A stretch of 5,419 bases of DNA. Source: an uncultured Prevotella sp. (lineage in GTDB: Bacteria; Bacteroidota; Bacteroidia; Bacteroidales; Bacteroidaceae). Under the pieces are notes generated by a model that was not told the DNA's origin, ran no database searches, and worked only from the letters and a program-made list of their open reading frames with translations. Location: contig CAKMOD010000120.1 of NCBI GenBank assembly GCA_927910885.1, positions 1 through 5,419 of the forward strand, read 5' to 3'. Positions 1-4,649 of the stretch are shown piece by piece. Positions within the stretch are counted from its first letter, which is position 1. Every line of letters begins with the position of its first letter. A program made the translations under genes and the position numbers.

Positions 1-28
1 GTTACTTTGTCTTTTATTTACTCTGTCG

Positions 29-271
29 ACAAGCAACTGGTTTACTTGCCACTTGTTAACTCGTCAGCTATAAATCTGTGATTTCTCCGACCTTTAGGTC
101 TCTGAGTTGTTTCAGTGTGCAAAAAGGAAATCTGTTCTTTCTGCTCATCTGTGTCATCTGTGAGAGAATGCTTTGAGTAGAGTAGCTGTTTGTTTTATTT
201 TCTCACAGATAGCACAGATAAACAGAGTCCATAGGGCGCACAGAAACCTAAAGGTTATGGATAACACAGAG
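29..271. repeat. Composite palindromic intergenic repeat, copy A (fullest copy)
   Basis: This copy starts at ACAAGC (29-34), as do the copies at 292 and 4650. It has three parts. First come roughly octameric units of the type ACTYGTYA (36-66; one unit is 7 nt). Next is a left arm carrying ACCTTTAGGTCTCTGAG (90-106) and two ATCTGTG words ending at 165. After a loop comes a right arm (201-271). The inner arms 145-165 and 201-221 are complementary at 18 of 21 positions. Farther out, CCTAAAGGTT (248-257) answers the left-arm ACCTTTAGGT, so the palindrome spans about 74-271. No ORF lies inside. It could be a MITE remnant or a transcribed hairpin; I do not recognise it as a named family. Confidence 0.75.
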
Positions 272-291
272 CGTTAAAACACAAATTCAGC

Positions 292-446
292 ACAAGCGAC
301 TCGTCAACTTGTCCACTCGTTAACTCGTCCACCATAAATCTGTGCTTCCCCGACCTTTAGGTCTCTGAGCGTTTCGGTCTACAAAAGGAAATCTGTTCTT
401 TCTGCTCATCTGTGTCATCTGTGAGAGAATGCTTTGATAGAGTAGC
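292..446. repeat. Composite palindromic repeat, copy B (right arm missing)
   Basis: This is a direct repeat of copy A only 20 bp downstream of it. It opens with ACAAGC, then exact octamers ACTCGTCA, ACTTGTCC, ACTCGTTA and ACTCGTCC (299-330), then the CGACCTTTAGGTCTCTGAG block and the two ATCTGTG words. Similarity stops at AGAGTAGC (439-446), where copies A and C continue into the right arm of the palindrome. Here the sequence turns instead into AT-rich DNA containing GAACTTAAAGTTC (463-475, a perfect interrupted palindrome). The copy therefore looks truncated and should not form the large hairpin on its own. Confidence 0.72.
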
Positions 447-535
447 GAATACTTAAAACTTTGAACTTAAAGTTCGCTCCATCTCTCTGCATGAGAATCT
501 TAATATTGAACTTTTACCTTTAAATTTAAAAATCC

Positions 536-574
536 TCCGAAGTAATGAATACTTCGGAAGCCAAATCTGGCTTC
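536..574. other. Two overlapping, mutually exclusive hairpins
   Basis: Hairpin 1 pairs TCCGAAGTA (536-544) with TACTTCGGA (550-558) around the loop ATGAA, a perfect 9-bp stem. Hairpin 2 pairs GAAGCCA (557-563) with TGGCTTC (568-574) around AATC, a perfect 7-bp stem. The two stems share 557-558, so both cannot fully form together. A further TTCCGAA at 575-581 could also pair with TTCGGAA (553-559). The arrangement resembles stacked terminators or an attenuator, but no T-run or gene adjoins it. Confidence 0.5.
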
Positions 575-662
575 TTCCGAAATATGAAGTGATGAAGTAA
601 GCCTACTACATATAATAAGACACACAGAGAGGGGGAGGTCCCACTCAAAAAAGAAGAGCAAG

Positions 663-709
663 ACTAACAAGCAGAATTGGCTTTCTACATTTAAAAAGTT
701 AGTTTTTTT
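663..709 (+). terminator. Weak terminator-like hairpin
   Basis: ACTAAC (663-668) can pair with GTTAGT (698-703), directly followed by a run of seven T (703-709). Inside, AAGC (669-672) can pair with GCTT (680-683). The outer loop is long and the stem is AU-rich. It may end a transcript from further left, or it may be chance in an AT-rich stretch. Confidence 0.25.
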
Positions 710-764
710 CATCATCTATGTATGCTAAATCGCATTATCACAAATGTTAAATATGACCAAAAAC

Positions 765-795
765 TTGCCCAATACCAAATAATTAATTAATTTTG
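765..795 (+). promoter_or_regulatory. Bacteroidota-type promoter for the small-protein/fimbrillin unit
   Basis: A -33 element TTG (765-767) lies 20 bp before TAATTTTG (788-795), an exact match to the TAnnTTTG -7 element of Bacteroidota housekeeping promoters. Transcription would start near 800 and leave a leader of roughly 95 nt before the ATG at 897. It is the best promoter match between the left repeats and the fimbrillin gene. Confidence 0.7.
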
Positions 796-896
796 CACAA
801 AAGCTTGGGTGATTTTTAGAATTTTTACAATGCCCATTCGGCACAAACAACTCAAATTCAGTATTCAAGATACAAATATAAGTTTTTAGGATAAAT

Positions 897-1088
897 ATGA
901 AAAAAAATAAACTAATGGCAGTAGAAACTATTGCCACAGCCGAAAAGAGAGGTTATCAGAAACCGTCGTGCGCAATCTTCCGCATGGACACTGAGTCTAT
1001 GATTTGTAGTAGTGTGAGAGGCGAGACTGAGAATAAGAATGTCAGCGAGGACCCAAGCGATGCTTGGTACACTGGACAGGAAAATTAA
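897..1088 (+). CDS. Small acidic-tailed protein upstream of fimbrillin, function unknown
   Basis: This 63-aa protein has no signal peptide or membrane segment. The start at 897 was chosen because it lies about 95 nt downstream of a good promoter; Met7 (915) is an alternative. The middle carries GYQKPSCAIFRMDTESMICS (residues 19-38). From memory, a K-P pair followed about ten residues later by an acidic-x-E-x-x-I-C-S-S stretch occurs in many short Bacteroidales proteins, often beside surface-protein genes; I know no assigned function. The last 23 residues are acidic and polar (ETENK, EDPSDAW, ending QEN). It lies 124 bp before the lipoprotein gene on the same strand, with no clear promoter between, so cotranscription is likely. 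A leader-plus-core secreted peptide is conceivable but unproven, and no maturation enzyme is nearby. Coding status rests on promoter, start codon and motif. Confidence 0.62.
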   Translation: MKKNKLMAVETIATAEKRGYQKPSCAIFRMDTESMICSSVRGETENKNVSEDPSDAWYTGQEN

Positions 1089-1130
1089 ACAAGGCTGTTA
1101 AAACTGAGTCTGTTTCACAGATAGTATCCA

Positions 1131-1146
1131 AATTCGCATTCGAATT
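1131..1146. promoter_or_regulatory. Inverted repeat between small gene and fimbrillin gene
   Basis: AATTCG (1131-1136) and CGAATT (1141-1146) are perfect complements around CATT, 66 bp before the lipoprotein start. A smaller TCTGT/ACAGA hairpin lies at 1109-1121. Neither is followed by a T-run, so they are poor terminators. An operator or an RNA processing/stability hairpin in the intercistronic region is possible. Confidence 0.35.
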
Positions 1147-1212
1147 GACCACTCTCCATAAAGTAAAATTAATTAACCATAGTATTTTTATTACGTATTA
1201 AAAAAAAGAAGA

Positions 1213-3039
1213 ATGAAGAAAAGAATTCTTTTGCCAGCACTCTGCATGGCAATATCAATCTTTACAACATCATGTTCTTCTGACGACATTGAGTCACCAG
1301 AAGCAAAAGAGCAAATGTTAACCCTCACCGTATCAGCAGGTTCAGAAGATGATGCTGCTGCGACACGCGCTGTGTTGAGCGAGGCGGATGCTGCTAAGAG
1401 TCCATGGAAGTGGGAGCAGGGTGACAAAATTCTGCTTGTGTCAGGTAATGGAAGTCAGAAGACTGTTAGCACACTTTCATTGAAAAAAATGAACCGTGGT
1501 GGTCTCAGTGGTGAGTTTGAGGGTCAGGTACCAGCAAGCAGTGTAACCAATGGTGGTAGCTACCGCTTCTTCTATGTGGGTAAGTCTACTGACGGTAATG
1601 CTGATAGAACTGTTGATGCATCTAAGGGTAGTATCAACATCGACCTTACTCAGCAGACAGGTAATCTCGCTGACTTGAAGCGTAACTGTGTATTGACAGG
1701 TACAGGTAAGGTGCTTGTTTCTGGTGGTAAGGCTACTACAGAGGGAAACATCATATTGTCAAATGTGTTTGCAGTAGCTCACTTTGCTATTACTGCCAGC
1801 AATAACACTACAATTACTAAGGTAGGTCTTCGTGGTAAGGGTGTTTACGCTTCAGCTAATGTAGACTTGAGCACTGGTGCAGTAACAGGTGTTTCAGAGA
1901 TTGGTACAGAGGTAGACCCTGAGGAGAACATCTTCTTTAATGGTAAAACCGATTTCTATGTGACCTTCGTTCCTGGTAGCGTTGCCCCTGCTTTCGATGG
2001 TTATTATGCAGGTTCACATTCGAATACAGGAGCCATTACCTCTAGACCAGATGCACGTAATTATGCTGCCGACAAATCGTTCGTTTATTTTAATGGTCAG
2101 AAGGCTAAGTTCTCTGTAAGTGACAACCAGCGAGTTGCTATCACAAATGGTAATATGCAGTATGTAATGCCTATTGCTACCTACACATCAGCAATGAATG
2201 CTAAGACCCTTAGTGCTAACACACTTATCAGATGGAAGAACTCAGTACCACTTAAGCTTAAGGGAACTCTCACCATACACAAAGGCTATTACCGATTAGC
2301 CCCTGAGCAATGGGAGATGGCTATGCCAAAAAATAAAAGAACAGGTGGTAGTTACAGTTACAGTACAATAAAGATTAATGGGAGAGAATATGTGTCTCCA
2401 GAGACCTACGGCTACTTCGACCTTCCATCATGGGGAACAATTGATAACCCTACGGTAATCAATAATACCTTCAATATCCGTGGTACTGGTACAGAAACTC
2501 AGTATGACTTCGGTAACAAGTTATACGTAGGTTCAAAGAAGACTCGTGTAATGACTTCAGACGAGTGGGCTTATCTGATGCCTCAGAATACCAGAAATTC
2601 AAATAATCGTATTTGGATAGAAAATGGTAAAAGTTATGCTAAGTGGGCAAGATGCTTTATTGATGAAAATGGAGATGGCAAGCGAGGAACTAATCCTGCT
2701 GAGTTGCGTGGCTATCTTATCTTCCCAGATGCCATGACTATTGAAGCTGCAAGAAAAGTATTTACAAAGAATCCAACATTTGGAGGTGGAAATGCAGCGA
2801 ATAATCCTACAACATACGAGAAGATTAAGAGTAGTGGTGCTGTCTTCATCCCATTATCTGCCTGGAGACCAAGTAATAAAAAAGATTTGAATGTATGGGG
2901 AGAACATGGTAACTATTCTACTTCTTCTTATGTAAATGGAGCAATGCTACATATTAGAATAACTGCCACTTCGTCTATATTTAACGACAGATCTGACCCT
3001 AATCAGGGTTGTATGAGCCGTTTGGTGCAGAATTTCTAA
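1213..3039 (+). CDS. Fimbrillin-family surface lipoprotein with C-terminal lectin-like module
   Basis: This 608-aa protein is predicted to be exported and lipid-anchored. Residues 1-20 form a signal peptide ending TTS, followed by the lipid-acceptor Cys21 and SSDD. Residues 35-255 look like a fimbrillin/Mfa-type module: an ATRA stretch (50-53), WEQGDKILL (67-75), YRFFYVGK (117-124), IDLTQQTG (143-150) and SNVFAVAHFAIT (183-194). Residues 298-608 resemble the conserved end module of many Bacteroidota surface proteins: FSVSDNQRVAITNGNMQY (300-317), EQWEMA (365-370), YFDLPSWGT (401-409), MTSDEWAYLM (447-456), LIFPDAM (502-508), GAVFIPLSAWR (542-552) and a terminal MSRLVQNF where relatives have SVRLV. 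DENGDG (484-489) fits a DxNxDG calcium loop. The role is inferred to be adhesin or fimbrial-tip-like; no anchor, usher or shaft genes are nearby. The start follows an A-rich leader, and no Bacteroidota promoter is evident just upstream. Confidence 0.8.
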   Translation: MKKRILLPALCMAISIFTTSCSSDDIESPEAKEQMLTLTVSAGSEDDAAATRAVLSEADAAKSPWKWEQGDKILLVSGNGSQKTVSTLSLKKMNRGGLSGEFEGQVPASSVTNGGSYRFFYVGKSTDGNADRTVDASKGSINIDLTQQTGNLADLKRNCVLTGTGKVLVSGGKATTEGNIILSNVFAVAHFAITASNNTTITKVGLRGKGVYASANVDLSTGAVTGVSEIGTEVDPEENIFFNGKTDFYVTFVPGSVAPAFDGYYAGSHSNTGAITSRPDARNYAADKSFVYFNGQKAKFSVSDNQRVAITNGNMQYVMPIATYTSAMNAKTLSANTLIRWKNSVPLKLKGTLTIHKGYYRLAPEQWEMAMPKNKRTGGSYSYSTIKINGREYVSPETYGYFDLPSWGTIDNPTVINNTFNIRGTGTETQYDFGNKLYVGSKKTRVMTSDEWAYLMPQNTRNSNNRIWIENGKSYAKWARCFIDENGDGKRGTNPAELRGYLIFPDAMTIEAARKVFTKNPTFGGGNAANNPTTYEKIKSSGAVFIPLSAWRPSNKKDLNVWGEHGNYSTSSYVNGAMLHIRITATSSIFNDRSDPNQGCMSRLVQNF

Positions 3040-3050
3040 TGAATACTATT

Positions 3051-3068
3051 ATCCGATAAACTTCGGAT
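3051..3068. other. Short hairpin just after the fimbrillin stop
   Basis: ATCCGA (3051-3056) pairs with TCGGAT (3063-3068), giving a 6-bp stem 11 bp after the stop codon. It is followed by ATTATATAAAAAA rather than a T-run. It may protect the 3' end or add to the stronger terminator immediately downstream. Confidence 0.35.
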
Positions 3069-3080
3069 TATATAAAAAAG

Positions 3081-3142
3081 AATCGGTCATTATGACTTCT
3101 TGCTGTCTTAAGGCAGTGAGAAATCGTAATGACCGATTTTCG
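3081..3142 (+). terminator. 27-bp hairpin terminator of the fimbrillin unit
   Basis: The left arm 3081-3107 pairs with 3112-3138 around a TTAA loop (3108-3111). All 27 positions pair except one C-A mismatch, counting G-U pairs. The outer 12 bp (AATCGGTCATTA with TAATGACCGATT) are perfect Watson-Crick. It is followed by TT and then a T/A-rich stretch, and preceded by AAAAAAG, so it could also act on the other strand. It is longer than a typical intrinsic terminator. Confidence 0.75.
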
Positions 3143-3263
3143 TTTAAATAAACTTCTTCTATCCATGAAAGGGAACTAATAATGATTAAAACATTTGCTC
3201 ATTGCGTAATTCTGTCTTACTACATTCTGTTTGTATTCGTGAAATTCGTAGTCGTTAATGGTA

Positions 3264-3317
3264 CATATCATAAAGGTCAAAGTTCAAACCTCAAAGGTCA
3301 AAGTTCAAAGTATAAGG
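3264..3317. repeat. AAAGTTCAAA repeat module, copy 1
   Basis: The exact 17-mer AAAGGTCAAAGTTCAAA occurs at 3272-3288 and again at 3293-3309 (period 21). The flanks CATATCATAAAG (3264) and ATAAGGCT (towards 3318) are shared with the module embedded in repeat copy C at 4695-4735, where each unit has lost an internal GGTCAAA. This is therefore a dispersed module that can sit alone, as here, or inside the composite repeat. Confidence 0.7.
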
Positions 3318-3459
3318 CTTAGTAGTTTTTATAGACTAACGACTAACTTTCAAGGTACCTTACGTATCTTATACCGCCTAAATGGTTTTGCTGTCTTTTC
3401 GTTAGTTTTATTTAATGAAAAAATTTTTGGTATTGAACATATACTGCACTTTGAGGTTT

Positions 3460-3467
3460 TAACTTTG
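3460..3467 (+). promoter_or_regulatory. Possible -7 element upstream of the RteC-like gene
   Basis: TAACTTTG matches TAnnTTTG exactly. The nearest TTG (3433-3435) is 24 bp upstream, wider than the usual 19-21, so the -33 element is doubtful. If used, transcription would begin close to 3473 and include the whole foldable segment at 3480-3553 in a leader of about 155 nt. Confidence 0.35.
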
Positions 3468-3479
3468 CAGCAACCTCAC

Positions 3480-3553
3480 GAAACAGTCTTCTCCCCAGTA
3501 GGCTGTTTCCATAGGGGGACGATGCAAATGCCACCCGACGACTTCTCCTACTG
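3480..3553 (+). promoter_or_regulatory. Structured leader candidate with competing folds
   Basis: Stem P1 pairs GAAACAGTC (3480-3488) with GGCTGTTTC (3501-3509), 9 bp with one U-G pair. Its loop contains TCCCC (3492-3496), complementary to GGGGA (3515-3519) just downstream, the geometry of an H-type pseudoknot. CAGTAGG (3496-3502), which includes bases of P1, is also perfectly complementary to CCTACTG (3547-3553), giving an alternative fold. The segment ends 77 bp before the RteC-like start. I do not recognise a known riboswitch; it could instead be a DNA-level repeat. Confidence 0.4.
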
Positions 3554-3630
3554 ACCTACACTGCGTCACGAATAAAATAAGGTGGTAGATGAATAAAACC
3601 ATTATTCTATAACAAAAAACACTAAGACCA

Positions 3631-4047
3631 ATGGATAAGAAAGTTAATATTGTAATAAAGGCTGCTCAGTTCTGGACACAAGAGGAGGAAGACCGACTGA
3701 TAAAGAGGATTGTTGATAACTTCTATGACCTAATCAATAGAAGCGAAGAGGAAGGATTGTATTGGACGGGGTTGAAGTGTGATCTCATCGAGCTGGCACA
3801 CATGGTATGGGAGAGTGGTGCGCTAAGAGATAGATGTGGTCGCCCGATGGACTTCCAAACAATAGTTCGCCATATCTGCAGAGTACTTCATGTGCGTGAA
3901 CCTTGTAACCCCTCATCAGTTATCTCATCAGTCCGCGCACGAAAGAATGTAAGGGTCGGTCCGCTCCATGAACGCTACTTGCAACTGATCAGTAAGGCAA
4001 ATATACAAGACCCAATGAGGTTGGAAATAAGGAGGGGATGGAAATAA
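3631..4047 (+). CDS. RteC-like small regulatory protein
   Basis: This 138-aa protein is predicted to be cytoplasmic, with no signal peptide. RteC family proteins are DNA-binding regulators best known from Bacteroides conjugative transposons, where RteC activates excision genes. The resemblance, judged from memory, covers residues 44-122: YWTG then DLIELAHMVWESGAL (51-65), matching the WxG..(D)LIELIYAL..G pattern; an FQTIVRHICRVLHV helix (75-88), where relatives have IAxxFxxxFxI; and VRARKNVRVGPLHERYLQLI (101-120), matching the IRxRKxxRTKFLDxLKxxLI signature. Known RteC proteins are nearer 200 residues or more, so this is a short form with most of the N-terminal part absent. No integrase, tet gene or mobilization gene is in the window. 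It stands alone behind the candidate structured leader; its targets are unknown. It may be a domesticated remnant of a conjugative element or a stand-alone family member. Confidence 0.62.
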   Translation: MDKKVNIVIKAAQFWTQEEEDRLIKRIVDNFYDLINRSEEEGLYWTGLKCDLIELAHMVWESGALRDRCGRPMDFQTIVRHICRVLHVREPCNPSSVISSVRARKNVRVGPLHERYLQLISKANIQDPMRLEIRRGWK

Positions 4048-4060
4048 AAAAACAATAAGC

Positions 4061-4234
4061 GGCCCCACCCCCTTACCCCTCCCCCATAGGGAGGGGAGTG
4101 AATAGCGAGATACCCCTATTGATTAGGAATATCATTTATCAATCCAAACACTGAAAACGATTAACAATACTCCATGGCAAACTGTTTCCAGCACTCCCCC
4201 TCTCCCATCGGAGAGGGGGTTGGGGGGTGAGGTC
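4061..4234. repeat. GC-rich inverted-repeat pair (MITE-like or REP-like element)
   Basis: Two GC-rich blocks face each other across about 90 bp of AT-rich DNA. The left block (4061-4100) contains the hairpin CCCCTCCC (4076-4083) with GGGAGGGG (4089-4096). The right block (4192-4234) contains CCCCCTCTCC (4196-4205) with GGAGAGGGGG (4210-4219), a perfect 10-bp stem. The outer edges also correspond: CCCCACCCCC on the left and GGGGGGTGAGG on the right, with GGAGTG and CACTCC as the inner edges. Similar CCTCACCCCC...GGAGAGGG repeats are, from memory, scattered through Bacteroidota genomes. It begins 13 bp after the RteC-like stop and may also stabilise that transcript, but it lacks a T-run. Confidence 0.65.
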
Positions 4235-4298
4235 TCAACCCATCGTCTTTGATATATATCAAGAATTGACCGATGAATTGATATTTTTCGTCGTTTAA

Positions 4299-4330
4299 TT
4301 TTGACAATATGAATTTTATCTATACCTTTG
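4299..4330 (+). promoter_or_regulatory. Strong Bacteroidota promoter of the candidate ncRNA
   Basis: TTTTG (4299-4303) and TACCTTTG (4323-4330) are separated by 19 bp, matching the TTTG / TAnnTTTG consensus at both elements and in spacing. The predicted start site is around 4337. It is the best promoter in the window, and no start codon follows it for nearly 300 nt. Confidence 0.75.
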
Positions 4331-4336
4331 CATTGT

Positions 4337-4550
4337 AATTCAAGAGAAATATATCTGGTTACTAAGGTTTAGACTTTACAGGTATTTAAGATTGCTCAGG
4401 ATTATTATTTAAGAAAGAAGATTTGTTTAGGTTAGTAATAGATTTAGGTTTTTAGTTATATTTTAGGTAAAGATTGTAGAAATATTGTCGTCGTGAGACG
4501 GTGGTTATTCGGAGATAACGGAAGAGCAATTGCTCTGCCGTTTCTTTTTT
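4337..4550 (+). ncRNA. Candidate free-standing small RNA, about 210 nt
   Basis: The unit has its own promoter (4299-4330) and intrinsic terminator (4517-4550), and no ATG occurs anywhere from 4312 to 4617, which argues against a coding transcript. The 5' part is AU-rich; 4398-4488 contains no C at all and carries three TTTAGGT words (4426, 4443, 4462). The 3' part is structured: GTCGTC/GACGGT closes a GTGA (GNRA-type) loop at 4487-4502, then GTTATT/GATAAC around CGGA (4504-4519), then the terminator. Possible long-range pairs are GTTACTAA (4358-4365) with TTAGTAAT (4432-4439) and CTTTAC (4374-4379) with GTAAAG (4467-4472). The promoter-plus-terminator layout is like that described for Bacteroidales-1 RNA, but I cannot confirm membership from sequence alone. 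Exact ends are estimates. Confidence 0.65.
4517..4550 (+). terminator. Intrinsic terminator of the candidate ncRNA
   Basis: AACGG (4517-4521) pairs with CCGTT (4538-4542), and after one A-G mismatch AGAGC (4523-4527) pairs with GCTCT (4532-4536) around AATT. TCTTTTTT follows. The AAC at 4517-4519 is also used by the preceding GTTATT/GATAAC hairpin, so the two stems compete at their junction. Confidence 0.8.
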
Positions 4551-4585
4551 ATATACCCCTCATATATAATTCAGAATCCTCTGTT

Positions 4586-4620
4586 AATTCATAATTCATA
4601 ATTCACAATTCATAATTATG
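4586..4620. repeat. AATTCAT heptamer tandem array
   Basis: There are five consecutive 7-mers: AATTCAT, AATTCAT, AATTCAC, AATTCAT and AATTATG. It lies 36 bp after the ncRNA terminator and 30 bp before repeat copy C. Short tandem words of this kind recur between genes in Bacteroidota genomes (from memory); no function is evident. Confidence 0.75.
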
Positions 4621-4649
4621 ATTACTACTGTTAACTGAAGTTTATCGCT

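Larger units (their letters stand above)
447..764. other. Gene-free AT-rich spacer
   Basis: No convincing coding sequence is present on either strand: the open frames are short and overlap hairpins. The stretch holds a 13-nt palindrome at 463-475, a pair of overlapping hairpins at 536-574, and a weak terminator-like structure at 663-709. It ends at the promoter of the small-protein and fimbrillin unit. Confidence 0.6.
3143..3479. other. Gene-free intergenic stretch
   Basis: Between the terminator and the structured leader I see no supportable gene. The stretch contains the 21-bp-period AAAGTTCAAA repeat (3264-3317), a tandem GACTAAC pair (3334-3347), degenerate ATTCGT words around 3234-3256, and a possible -7 element at 3460-3467. 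An open frame that starts at 3258 runs through the repeat and the structured leader, and I do not believe it is coding. Confidence 0.5.

Noticed and set aside
299..330. CRISPR array
   Set aside because: The octamers are contiguous, too short and have no spacers; no cas gene is present.
500..715. Minus-strand open frame of 71 codons
   Set aside because: It overlaps the hairpins at 536-574 and has no recognisable motif, and the opposite strand explains the region as spacer with foldable DNA.
725..937. Minus-strand open frame of 70 codons
   Set aside because: It lies antisense to the promoter, leader and start of the 897 gene; the low-complexity hydrophobic translation is what AT-rich DNA gives.
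1145..1170. Sigma70-like TTGACC promoter before the fimbrillin gene
   Set aside because: Spacing to the nearest TAAAAT is only 13 bp, and Bacteroidota housekeeping promoters use TAnnTTTG, which is absent from this gap.
1191..1427. Minus-strand open frame of 78 codons
   Set aside because: It is the shadow of the well-supported lipoprotein signal peptide and N-terminus on the other strand.
2890..3036. Diversity-generating retroelement within the window
   Set aside because: No template copy of the gene's 3' end, no reverse transcriptase and no accessory gene are present; only the target-like domain is seen.
3258..3554. Plus-strand open frame of 98 codons
   Set aside because: It starts inside the AAAGTTCAAA repeat and runs through the promoter-like and foldable leader sequence; the translation matches no family I recognise.
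4337..4550. tRNA, tmRNA or rRNA
   Set aside because: There is no cloverleaf, no tag-peptide ORF and no rRNA-like core; the C-free tract is incompatible with those structures.
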